Part shown: positions 1 through 6,903 of the stretch, piece by piece | How the letters are laid out: each line of letters opens with the position of its first letter | Numbering within the stretch: position 1 is the first letter of the stretch | Assembly (NCBI GenBank): GCA_030605265.1 | Contig: JAUWIR010000081.1 | Coordinates: forward strand, 1 to 10,897 | Length of the DNA stretch: 10,897 nucleotides | From: Pseudomonadota bacterium | GTDB taxonomy: Bacteria; SZUA-182; DTGQ01 | Reading direction: 5' to 3' | Position numbers and translations under genes: made by a program | Notes under the pieces: generated by a model | Seen by the model: only the letters and a program-made list of their open reading frames with translations | What the model was told of the DNA's origin: nothing | The model's database searches: none

Positions 1-1
1 T

Positions 2-853
2 ATTGGAGTTGATATATTAACCTACAATAACTCGATTATGTTAAAGGCTCTTCTGGAAGATCTTTTACGACAAACAAGAAAACCGGATGAAATTATTGTG
101 GTTGATAATGCTAGTTGTGATAATACAAATTCAATAGTAAAAAGCTTTCAGAATACATATTATGTAAAGCTCAAGGAAAATATCGGGAGTGCCGGCGGAT
201 ATTATATCGGATTGAAAAGAGCCTGTGAGCATAATGATTTTGTCTGGATTTTAGATGATGATATGGCTGTTGAGGAAAATGCCCTGGAAATATTAGAGCA
301 ATGGTGGAGTGCTCTTGAGCAAAGAGATAAAAAGCTTGGTGTTGTCAGAAGCTGGGTAGGTAAGGCCACGCCGCCAAATAATCCCACAAAGATAGATTGC
401 TTTGCCTGGCGTGGGACTTTCATAAGCAGAAAAGTAATCCTGGATATTGGTTTGCCCTGGAAACAATATTTTTTATATGCTGAAGATAAGGAATATGCCT
501 ATAGAATTATTAAGCATAGATATTCTATGTTTATAATTCCGGGAAGTAAGATTAATGAAAAAAGAATGGAGGATAAATTGAAGTTTACTCTTTTAGGTAA
601 AGAAAAGGTGTTCTATAAAGATGAATTCAGGTTTTATTACTCCTTCAGGAACCATATTGATTTATATCTGAAATATAATAAATTTTATCAGCTTTTCACT
701 TTATTTTGCTATGCCTTTAAGGTCTCCTTTTTTTTTCTGTTTATAAAAAAAGATAGAGGGATAGGAACTATAAAAGCTATATTTAATGGTATTTGGGATG
801 GATTAAGAGCTAACCTTGGGAAAAATCCAAAGTATCTCCCCTATTTTGGATAA
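2..853 (+). CDS. GT2 family glycosyltransferase, 5' end outside the window
   Basis: This gene probably transfers a sugar from a nucleotide-sugar donor onto a growing glycan at the cytoplasmic face of the membrane. The frame is open from base 2, and the residues before the first ATG (base 38) already form the first GT-A strand (GVDILTYNN). That ATG is therefore internal, and only a few N-terminal residues should be missing. Counting from it: VVDNAS at 21-26, NIGSAGGYYIGL at 48-59, a metal-binding DDD at 73-75, and the acceptor-side FLYAEDKEYAYRI at 145-157 with a candidate catalytic ED. A hydrophobic stretch near 217-235 may sit against the membrane. The AGG motif plus DDD resembles the GT2 branch that includes galactofuranosyl- and rhamnosyltransferases, but specificity is not readable. 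The stop is 9 nt before the next gene, which suggests an operon. Confidence 0.9.
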   Translation: MGVDILTYNNSIMLKALLEDLLRQTRKPDEIIVVDNASCDNTNSIVKSFQNTYYVKLKENIGSAGGYYIGLKRACEHNDFVWILDDDMAVEENALEILEQWWSALEQRDKKLGVVRSWVGKATPPNNPTKIDCFAWRGTFISRKVILDIGLPWKQYFLYAEDKEYAYRIIKHRYSMFIIPGSKINEKRMEDKLKFTLLGKEKVFYKDEFRFYYSFRNHIDLYLKYNKFYQLFTLFCYAFKVSFFFLFIKKDRGIGTIKAIFNGIWDGLRANLGKNPKYLPYFG

Positions 854-862
854 TTAGGATTT

Positions 863-1879
863 ATGATGAAGATAGTTTATGTAAGAAGTTATTTTTCTAG
901 TTTCAAGACCTTTTATGATTATGTTGAAGAGGCCTTTGAAAGGGCCGGGCATAAGGTCTATCCATTTGATTATAGATCTTATAAAATTCCCTCTCTTATT
1001 AGAGAGAGAAGTACATATTTACAAAATGTTTCTGTTACTAAGATAAATAAAGACTTTATTAAATTTGTTGATGAGATAAAACCGGACCTTCTTTTTTTCT
1101 CCCATGGGTTTACTATTCTCTATCCAACCATTGTGAAACTCAAAAAAAAACATAAATGTATTGCAGCTAATTGGCTATGCGATTATCCGAGAGATTTTGA
1201 AATTGCCCATGAGTATGCACCCTTGTTTGATTATTTTTTTGTTTCAAGTACTGACGCCCTAAAAAGGCTTCGGCTGGCAGGCCATAAAAATATTTATTAT
1301 ATTTTATTTGCCTGTGATCCTAACTATCAAAAACCTTTAGAATTATCAACAGCAGACAAACAGAAATATTCTTCTGATATTTGTTTTGTTGGCTCTATGT
1401 ATCCTGGAAGAGTAAGGATGTTTGAAAAAATTTCTGATTTTGATATTTCCATCTGGGGCCCCAGATGGGAGGATATCACTAAAGGTTCCGCCTTAAAGGC
1501 CTTAGTCAGAGGAAGCAGCTTGGATACGGAAGAATGGGTTAAAGCATTTTCAGGGGCCAAGATTGTCCTTAATAATATAAGTTCCTTTGCACCTTATGTG
1601 GATAATATGATGAATACGAGAATATTCGAGATTTTAGCCTGTAATGCCTTTCAGTTGGTAGATACAAGAGATGATATATTGATGCATTTTACCTCTGGTT
1701 CAGAACTTGTATGCTACAGCAGTATTGAAGAATTGCGCAAACTTTTAAACTATTATCTTTATCACAAGGATGAGGCAAGAGAAATTGCAGCCAACGGCTA
1801 TAAAAAAGTTATCTATTCCCATACTTACGATCATAGAATAAAGGAAATACAAGAGATTATCAACAGACCGTTGACATAA
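863..1879 (+). CDS. CgeB-like glycosyltransferase (GT-B fold, Glyco_trans_1_2 type)
   Basis: Likely a cytoplasmic GT-B glycosyltransferase of the CgeB-like group found in polysaccharide and surface-glycan loci. The N-terminal half (KIVYVRSYFSSF, then a Rossmann-like DLLFFSHG around 75-82) looks like an acceptor domain. The C-terminal half carries the family signature NTRIFEILACNAFQLVD (251-267), followed by a helix-rich tail ending in YSHTYDHRIKEI (318-329). At 338 aa it is of normal length. The start is ATGATG at 863/866. An AGGA at 856-859 lies 3 nt from the first ATG and 6 nt from the second, so translation may begin at 866. It follows the GT2 gene by 9 nt and precedes a GT4 gene by 39 nt. 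Family assignment is firm from the C-terminal motif; substrate is unknown. Confidence 0.85.
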   Translation: MMKIVYVRSYFSSFKTFYDYVEEAFERAGHKVYPFDYRSYKIPSLIRERSTYLQNVSVTKINKDFIKFVDEIKPDLLFFSHGFTILYPTIVKLKKKHKCIAANWLCDYPRDFEIAHEYAPLFDYFFVSSTDALKRLRLAGHKNIYYILFACDPNYQKPLELSTADKQKYSSDICFVGSMYPGRVRMFEKISDFDISIWGPRWEDITKGSALKALVRGSSLDTEEWVKAFSGAKIVLNNISSFAPYVDNMMNTRIFEILACNAFQLVDTRDDILMHFTSGSELVCYSSIEELRKLLNYYLYHKDEAREIAANGYKKVIYSHTYDHRIKEIQEIINRPLT

Positions 1880-1899
1880 TATGTTTAAAAATTCTATTG

Positions 1900-1916
1900 A
1901 TTTATTGTCAATAAAT
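1900..1916. promoter_or_regulatory. Perfect 17-bp palindrome just before the GT4 start codon
   Basis: ATTTATTGTCAATAAAT reads the same on both strands apart from the central base (8 + 1 + 8). It ends 2 nt before the ATG at 1919, where no Shine-Dalgarno sequence is visible. A shifted pairing (TATTGA 1895-1900 with TCAATA 1908-1913) would form an RNA hairpin with a 7-nt loop. It could be an operator or an RNA element limiting translation, or chance in AT-rich DNA. Regulatory function is inferred. Confidence 0.3.
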
Positions 1917-1918
1917 TT

Positions 1919-3088
1919 ATGATGAAATCAGAAAAAACGCCCTCCCCTTCCCTACTGGTTACTAATGATTTCCCTCCAATTGTTAGTGGCATATCCACAG
2001 TCTTTTATCAATTATTTAAACTCCAAAAAGAAGAAAGATTTTTTATTTTAGCTCCCCGGGTTGAAGGGTGTGAAGAATTTGATGCACAGGTAAAATTGCC
2101 TGTTATTAGAGTAAAACTTCCTGTTGGAGAATCACAAATTTCCAAAGTGATTAAGACTGTGCTCAATTTTCTCTATATCGTTTACTATGTTCAAAAACTA
2201 AAAATCAAAAAAATTCATTGCGGCCAAATACTTTCAAATGGTCTGGCAGGTTTTTTTTGTAAAAGGATTTTTAATATCCCCTATATAGTCTGGGTATATG
2301 GATCAGAAACCATCCGCTTTGGCGATAAAAAATATTTAGCCTTTCTCATAAAAAAAATACTTTCTTCAGCAAAGCTGATTATAGCCAATAGTAATTTTAC
2401 AAAACAGGAATACTATCGATTTGGTGTTGGAAAAAATAAAATTTTTATTATAACACCGGGAGTGGACACACAAGTTTTTCGTCCTACTGAAAAACAAAAA
2501 AAACTTATCCAAAAGTACCATCTTAAGGGTAAGTTTGTTTTACTTACTATAGCTCGATTGGACGAAAGAAAAGGCCACGATGCCGTCATTAAAGCCTTAA
2601 ATATTCTAAAAAAAGAATATCCAAAAATTATTTATCTCATTGTTGGCAAAGGTAGGGAAGAGGAAAAACTACAAAGATTAGTCAGGACTTACTGCCTTGA
2701 GAATGAAGTATTATTTGCAGGATATGTTTCTGATGAAGACCTTCCCTCTTATTATAATTTAGGTGACTTATTTATTTTGCCAAATAGAAAAACAGAAAAC
2801 TCTGCACTTAAAGGGGACTATGAAGGATTCGGAATTGTTTTTATTGAAGCAAGCGCCTGTGGGAAGGCTGTTATAGGTGGGTCTTTCGGCGGAGTGAGTG
2901 ATGCTGTAAAGGCCGGTGAAACAGGTATTTTAGTGAATGGCCAATCAAGTGATCAAATTGTTTCGGCAATCAAAACTCTTGTTAGTGATACAAAAAAAAG
3001 AAATCAAATGGGCGCTACTGGAAGACTAAGGGCTGAAAGAGAATTTGATTGGAAAATTTTATCTCGCAAATTAGAAAAAATATTATAA
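1919..3088 (+). CDS. GT4 family glycosyltransferase, PimB/mannosyltransferase-like
   Basis: A retaining GT-B glycosyltransferase that probably uses a GDP- or UDP-sugar to extend a lipid-linked glycan. The N-terminal domain starts with LLVTNDFPPIVSGIST (12-27), the acceptor-side motif typical of PimB-like enzymes. The C-terminal domain has the donor-phosphate pair R213 and K218 in ARLDERKGH, the VGKGREEEKL loop (242-251), and the E-x7-E motif EGFGIVFIE (302-310) that binds the donor sugar. At 389 aa it is full length for GT4. The start is a double ATG (1919 and 1922) with no obvious ribosome binding site, and the palindrome at 1900-1916 abuts it. A GACAGGAT repeat begins 21 nt after the stop. 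Family is certain; donor and acceptor are not determined. Confidence 0.9.
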   Translation: MMKSEKTPSPSLLVTNDFPPIVSGISTVFYQLFKLQKEERFFILAPRVEGCEEFDAQVKLPVIRVKLPVGESQISKVIKTVLNFLYIVYYVQKLKIKKIHCGQILSNGLAGFFCKRIFNIPYIVWVYGSETIRFGDKKYLAFLIKKILSSAKLIIANSNFTKQEYYRFGVGKNKIFIITPGVDTQVFRPTEKQKKLIQKYHLKGKFVLLTIARLDERKGHDAVIKALNILKKEYPKIIYLIVGKGREEEKLQRLVRTYCLENEVLFAGYVSDEDLPSYYNLGDLFILPNRKTENSALKGDYEGFGIVFIEASACGKAVIGGSFGGVSDAVKAGETGILVNGQSSDQIVSAIKTLVSDTKKRNQMGATGRLRAEREFDWKILSRKLEKIL

Positions 3089-3109
3089 TAAGCCAAAAAG
3101 CTTTTTTAT

Positions 3110-3179
3110 TAGACAGGATTTACAGGATGAACAAGATAAAAAAAAGAAAAATCCTGTTGAATCCTGTTAATCCTGTCTA
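3110..3179. repeat. GACAGGAT-type palindromic repeat, copy A
   Basis: The left arm begins TAGACAGGATTTACAGGAT at 3110 and runs to about 3137. The right arm (3151-3179) is its imperfect reverse complement and ends AATCCTGTCTA. A purine-rich loop of about 13 nt separates them. Each arm is itself built of short ACAGGAT units. As RNA this would form a long hairpin between the GT4 and methyltransferase genes and might attenuate transcription or protect the mRNA 3' end. No classical U-tract follows the stem. Related copies occur at 6727-6771 and 10800-10866, with a half copy at 6961-6976. Confidence 0.85.
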
Positions 3180-3270
3180 AATAAATTTTGGATTAGTAGG
3201 GATGTTATTTGATCCTTATTACTTAGGATAAGCTCTTTGATCGAATTTAAATGATGGAAATGATTTCAAA

Positions 3271-3852
3271 ATGAAACCATTATTGAGAAACAGACTTCCT
3301 CAGTTAGTTTTGACGAAAACTTTGGAAATAGCTCATGATTGGAAAAGGCCATTTGTAGATATTGGATGCGGTAAAGGAGATTTACTTTATCAACTTAAAG
3401 ATAATTTTAATTTAATAGGTCTTGGCCTTGATTATTCTGAAAAACAATTAGCTTATGTTGATAATACATATATACCCTTTATACGAGGAGATGCCTTTTC
3501 TCTTCCCTTTAGGGATAATTCCATATTTACCATAACCTGTTTTAACACATTGTATAATTATCCTAATGTAAAAACCCTTCATCAGTTTTTTCGTGAAATG
3601 ATAAGGACTATTGCACCAGAAGGAAGAATTATTGTTGATGTTCGTAACAAAAAAAATCCCATTCTCAAGATAAAATATTGGCTCCATATGAAGATAGGAA
3701 ACTTTCCTACAGTATCCCATGATACCAATGAATTAAAGAATTTTTTCTATAGCTTAGGTTGTTCATTGGAAAACTCTATTGCCATAAAATCATATAATTT
3801 CCTTTCTCCATGGGGATTTATTCTCGTATTCAAAAAGGAAAAAAACTCATGA
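3271..3852 (+). CDS. Small class I SAM-dependent methyltransferase
   Basis: A soluble Rossmann-fold methyltransferase of the Methyltransf_11 type. SAM-binding motif I is VDIGCGKGD (29-37); the acidic end of strand 2 is D54 in GLDYSEKQL; the post-II acidic motif is GDAFSLPF (73-80); and PEGRIIVDV (116-124) is the usual strand after the motif III region. At 193 aa it is short but has the whole SAM-binding core, with few extra elements for substrate recognition. The ATG at 3271 is the only sensible start: the nearby upstream ATGs (3251, 3254, 3260) are in another frame, and only a weak GGAAA lies upstream. Its TGA overlaps the aminotransferase start in ATGA, so the two are probably translationally coupled. 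Methylation of the amino sugar or of the glycan chain is an inference from this pairing. Confidence 0.85.
   Translation: MKPLLRNRLPQLVLTKTLEIAHDWKRPFVDIGCGKGDLLYQLKDNFNLIGLGLDYSEKQLAYVDNTYIPFIRGDAFSLPFRDNSIFTITCFNTLYNYPNVKTLHQFFREMIRTIAPEGRIIVDVRNKKNPILKIKYWLHMKIGNFPTVSHDTNELKNFFYSLGCSLENSIAIKSYNFLSPWGFILVFKKEKNS
3835..3840 (+). promoter_or_regulatory. Ribosome binding site that sets the aminotransferase start
   Basis: AAGGAA lies 8 nt before the ATG at 3849, inside the last codons of the methyltransferase gene. This spacing favours 3849 over the in-frame ATG at 3810, which would need 13 extra residues and a 43-nt overlap. Confidence 0.6.
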
Positions 3853-5066
3853 AATTAATTTATCCCTCTGCAGGAACTCCTCTGCGATTAATAGATATTG
3901 TCAAAGGCTTTAAAGGTCTTTTTTCTGATAATGCTCCATTTGAAAATATTCTTGCTGACTTTTTTAAAACCAAACACTGCTTTTTGGTTAATTCCGGAAC
4001 AACTGCTTTATATCTCATTCTTAAAATATTAAAGAAGAACTCCAATAAAAATGTAATTGTTATGCCGGCCTACACAGCGCCCTCACTTATCCTTCCTATT
4101 AAAAAAGCGGGCCTCAAATATAAATTAGTTGATATATCATTAGATGATTTCAATATGGATAAACAACAATTGCTAAAGGCCATTAATAAGGATACCTTAG
4201 CAGTTTTAGTAGTGCATATGTTTGGCATCCCATTTAATATTGAGGGGTTAACTGAGCTTGCAGAAAGAGAAGGGTTTCATATCATTGAAGATGCAGCATC
4301 AGCTATGGGCACGAAATTAAAAAACGGACCATATGTGGGCACTTTCTCCAATATTGGTTTTTACAGTTTTAACCGAGGTAAAAATTTCTCGACAACTTCC
4401 GGTGGATTGATAGTCACCAGCGATAAGAAGTTATCAAACATTTTCTTTCAAGAAATCAAAAATCTTCCTGAATTAAGCATAAAAGGAAAAGCTAATTTAT
4501 TGATAAAAACCATTGGTCTTTCCTTGGCTGTCAGACCGTGGTTTTACACTTTCTTTAAACCTTTTCTTTCCGGATTTAAATATACTACCCTTCATCAAGA
4601 TTTTAATTCTTTTTGTTATACAGGATTTCAAAAAGCCTTAGGAAACTCTACATTTGAAAGAGCAAAAGATATCTTTGATAAAAGAGTGGCCAATGGTTTA
4701 TTTCTAAGAGATTCTTTGAGGGATATTGACGGATTGAGGCTTCCTGTTGTGTCTGACAAATGGGAGGTTGCTTTTAATCAATTTCCTTTTATAGTAGAAG
4801 AAGAATTTAAAAGGGATAAGATACTTGAGGCTATCTTAAACACCGGCATAGAAGCCACAACACTGTATGATAAACCGATTCATAAAGTTTATCACGATTA
4901 TGAAATTATCGATAGAGATTCTAAAGATAAAAAAGGCCCGGATACATATCCCAAGTCAACCTATCTATCAAAAAGATTAATATTGATTCCGACTCATCCT
5001 CTTATAACAAGAAAAAACCTGCAGAAAGTTGTTGATAGTATAAAAAAACAGGTTAATAAAATGTAA
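3849..5066 (+). CDS. DegT/DnrJ/EryC1/StrS-family sugar aminotransferase
   Basis: A PLP-dependent enzyme (fold type I) that in this family usually moves an amino group from glutamate or glutamine to a keto sugar nucleotide, giving an amino sugar for surface glycans. Visible landmarks: phosphate-binding SGTTA (49-53), VVHMFGIP (121-128), the cofactor-ring aspartate in EDAASAMG (147-154), and the Schiff-base lysine K178 in YSFNRGKNFSTTSGG (172-186). The family more often has Gln or His where Ser151 stands, and RGK replaces the commoner HPTK or NKT forms, so it is a somewhat divergent member. Length is 405 aa from this start, slightly long. The ATGA overlap with the methyltransferase gene and a good AAGGAA support the start. 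The TAA stop lies inside the end of the next repeat. The exact sugar is unknown. Confidence 0.88.
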   Translation: MKLIYPSAGTPLRLIDIVKGFKGLFSDNAPFENILADFFKTKHCFLVNSGTTALYLILKILKKNSNKNVIVMPAYTAPSLILPIKKAGLKYKLVDISLDDFNMDKQQLLKAINKDTLAVLVVHMFGIPFNIEGLTELAEREGFHIIEDAASAMGTKLKNGPYVGTFSNIGFYSFNRGKNFSTTSGGLIVTSDKKLSNIFFQEIKNLPELSIKGKANLLIKTIGLSLAVRPWFYTFFKPFLSGFKYTTLHQDFNSFCYTGFQKALGNSTFERAKDIFDKRVANGLFLRDSLRDIDGLRLPVVSDKWEVAFNQFPFIVEEEFKRDKILEAILNTGIEATTLYDKPIHKVYHDYEIIDRDSKDKKGPDTYPKSTYLSKRLILIPTHPLITRKNLQKVVDSIKKQVNKM

Positions 5067-5206
5067 CTACTCAGGTTCAAAGGCACAAAGGCACAGAGTT
5101 GTCTTGCCTATTTGCCGCTTAACTTCCTGATTAAACTGCTAAGCATATGTTTTCATTTTTCTTTGTGCCTCTGTACCTTTGCCCCTCTGTGCCCCTGAGT
5201 AGTAAC
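5063..5206. repeat. About 144-bp inverted-repeat element (AAAGGCACAGAGG type)
   Basis: The ends GTAACTACTCAGG (5063-5075) and CCTGAGTAGTAAC (5194-5206) are reverse complements with one mismatch. Internally, TTCAAAGGCACAAAGGCACAGAG (5076-5098, key unit AAAGGCACA) is matched imperfectly by 5161-5193, made of CTTTGTGCCTCTGT-type units. The middle (about 5099-5160) is unique sequence without a gene. The layout resembles a non-autonomous MITE-like repeat. Its left end contains the aminotransferase TAA (5064-5066). No clear target-site duplication is visible. Confidence 0.8.
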
Positions 5207-5236
5207 AAAAAAATAAAGGCTAATGAAAAAAGGCTG

Positions 5237-6694
5237 ATGAAAAAAGACATATTGAAAATTAACTGCTATCTGTTGGTCATTTTTCTTATTCTCCTTTCTA
5301 CTTTCTGTGAATCCTCCTCATATCTAAAAATACCTGCAGCTATTCATTTGGATACGGTTATGGGAGGAGGTGTTCTGAGCCCGGAAACAATGATTAAAAA
5401 AGTAAGAGAGGCAGGAATCAAGGTAGCCATAATTACAGATAAGGAAAATAATAGCCTGGAATACGGGCTTTTTCCTTTACGAAATCTTTTAAAAAAGAAG
5501 GTTCAAAGAGGATCTATCAATTATTATGGCGCAGACCATTATATTAGTGAAATTGAAAGACTGAATAGTCTCTATCCGGATATGGCTATTCTCCATGGGG
5601 CTGAGACAATCCCTGCTTATTATTGGACTGGAAATCCTTTTTCAGGATTAACTGTAAATAATTTCCATAAAAATATCCTTGTACTTGGATTAGAGAAGGC
5701 GGAAGATTATAAAAATTTACCCACAATTGGAAATAAAAATACCGGAAAATTTACCCCAAGATGCTTATTAAATCTCTGGCCTGCATCAATAATTATTCTT
5801 GGTATTTTAGGATTACTCCACAAAAAATCCACCATTGCTCTTTCATACAATATACAACTTTCAAAAAAGAAGCGCCGGCTAAAGCCGATAAGTATTCTTT
5901 GCTTAGTCATAGGCATAGTATTCCTCATAAATAATTATCCTTTCTCCTCTCCCCAATTTGATCAATACCATGGGGATAATGGCGCCCTACCCTACCAAAA
6001 ACTTATAAATTATGTAAATTCCAAAGGTGGGCTTACTTTTTGGTCATCGCCGGACATAGAAACATCTCAATATAAAATTAAACCAGTAACATTTAACACT
6101 CCGCCATATTTTCATGACTTGTTAGCTACTACCGGGTATACCGGCTTTGCCGTTTTTGCCGAGGGAATGAAATATTCCGGCAAACCGGGAGGGATATGGG
6201 ATATGGCCTTAATACAATATATAAATGGAGCAAGAGATAAACCTGTCTGGGCGATTGGTGAGTTAGACTTTGAAAATGGGAATTGGATGGGTGAAACTCA
6301 AACAGTAATTTTCATAAAGGAAATAAATAAAGACCAGGTACTAACAGCTCTAAAAACAGGAAAGTGCTATGCTGTAAAGGGGCATCCCCAAAAAACAAAA
6401 CCTGTTCTTGAAAATTTTCAAATATGGGATGATTTAACTAAAGAATGGATTGAAATGGGTGAAACAGCAACTGTAAATAAAGTAACAAGAATTAAAATCA
6501 GCATAGAATATCCTGAGAGTGATCTGAATACACTTAAAATTATTAGAGAAGGTAAAGTGATCAAGACCCTCTTTTTTAAGGATACTTTTTATAAAACAGT
6601 AGAATTTGATTACCATAACCCTGATTGCATGACCTATTACCGAATAGACCTCAATTCATCTCTTATCTCAAATCCTATTTTTGTAAAAATGTGA
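5237..6694 (+). CDS. Membrane-anchored PHP/CehA-McbA-like protein with degenerate metal site
   Basis: A 485-aa protein with PHP-domain architecture. A hydrophobic N-terminal segment (about 11-23) is a signal anchor or signal peptide. AAIHLDTVMGGGVLSPETM (34-52) and KVAIITDKEN (62-71) match the family's HxH and TDH motifs, but H39 is replaced by D and the TDH histidine by K69. E123 in ILHGAET is kept. Two probable membrane helices (about 178-194 and 217-232) interrupt the domain. GGLTFWSSPDIE (264-275) and GELDFE (341-346) replace the usual GG..AHP and G.SD.H. The C-terminal part (about 388-485) looks like the beta-rich tail of CehA/McbA-type proteins and ends in SNPIFVKM. Much of the metal site is therefore lost or altered, which suggests a pseudoenzyme or changed metal. 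ATG 5237 is chosen because the frame upstream is translated repeat DNA. Role in glycan assembly is unknown. Confidence 0.75.
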   Translation: MKKDILKINCYLLVIFLILLSTFCESSSYLKIPAAIHLDTVMGGGVLSPETMIKKVREAGIKVAIITDKENNSLEYGLFPLRNLLKKKVQRGSINYYGADHYISEIERLNSLYPDMAILHGAETIPAYYWTGNPFSGLTVNNFHKNILVLGLEKAEDYKNLPTIGNKNTGKFTPRCLLNLWPASIIILGILGLLHKKSTIALSYNIQLSKKKRRLKPISILCLVIGIVFLINNYPFSSPQFDQYHGDNGALPYQKLINYVNSKGGLTFWSSPDIETSQYKIKPVTFNTPPYFHDLLATTGYTGFAVFAEGMKYSGKPGGIWDMALIQYINGARDKPVWAIGELDFENGNWMGETQTVIFIKEINKDQVLTALKTGKCYAVKGHPQKTKPVLENFQIWDDLTKEWIEMGETATVNKVTRIKISIEYPESDLNTLKIIREGKVIKTLFFKDTFYKTVEFDYHNPDCMTYYRIDLNSSLISNPIFVKM

Positions 6695-6726
6695 AAAAAA
6701 GTTCAACCTGTGCAATTAACTGTTTT

Positions 6727-6771
6727 TAGACAGGATAACAGGATTGACAAGATAATTTTTAATCCTGTCTA
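6727..6771. repeat. GACAGGAT-type palindrome, copy B, nested in the 319-bp element
   Basis: TAGACAGGAT (6727-6736) pairs with ATCCTGTCTA (6762-6771). The left arm continues with AACAGGATTGACAAGAT as in copies A and C, while the right arm is short. The same left arm also pairs exactly with 6961-6976, so two alternative long hairpins are possible. Confidence 0.75.
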
Positions 6772-6903
6772 TCATTTACAATAACTCTTTGACTTTACGC
6801 TGATCTCAACTTTATTTTCTCCAAAATTAAGTATCAAGCCCAATGGTTTTAGACTGTAATGGGTTTTTGTGATAATTTATTCTGTCAATTCTCTATATTC
6901 CAT
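6772..6903 (-). pseudogene. Relic of a GxxExxY-family (PDDEXK_3-like) gene, internally deleted and stopped
   Basis: On the minus strand the ATG at 6903-6901 begins MEYRELTE, the usual opening of GxxExxY proteins. It follows a strong GGAGGG ribosome binding site (plus-strand 6907-6912). A TAA (6879-6877) follows at once, where the family commonly has Lys, so an AAA to TAA change is likely. Downstream in the same frame come IITKTHYSLK and then LGLILNFGENKVEI, matching the family's C-terminal GLLINFG..K.E.K motif, before a TGA at 6774-6772. The central part, including the GxxExxY motif and the putative nuclease core, is absent. The whole is 44 codons against a family length of roughly 120-130 aa. 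The match is from memory of the family, but start motif, end motif, shared frame and ribosome site agree. Confidence 0.6.

Noticed and set aside
38..40. ATG 38 as the true start of the GT2 gene
   Set aside because: The open frame continues upstream to the window edge and encodes the conserved first strand (DILTYNN), which a functional GT2 enzyme needs.
3095..3106. AAAAAGCTTTTT as an intrinsic terminator after the first GT4 gene
   Set aside because: The palindrome has no loop and is nearly all A-T pairs, so a stable stem is unlikely. The larger repeat just downstream is the better candidate for 3'-end structure.
3110..3179. ACAGGAT units as a CRISPR array
   Set aside because: The units are short, inverted around a centre and lack spacers of constant length. 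They form a palindrome, not direct repeats with spacers, and no cas gene is present.
3810..3848. Longer aminotransferase start at ATG 3810
   Set aside because: It would overlap the methyltransferase gene by 43 nt and lacks a ribosome site, while ATG 3849 has AAGGAA at 8 nt and an ATGA overlap.
5147..5236. In-frame N-terminal extension of the PHP-like protein from an ATG at 5147
   Set aside because: Those 30 residues are translated from the right arm of the inverted repeat and from the duplicated leader. The signal-anchor segment sits at a normal distance from ATG 5237.
5237..5308. Lipoprotein signal at Cys24 of the PHP-like protein
   Set aside because: The residues before the cysteine (LSTF) have Phe at the position that needs a small residue, so it is not a lipobox. 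A signal anchor or ordinary signal peptide is more likely.
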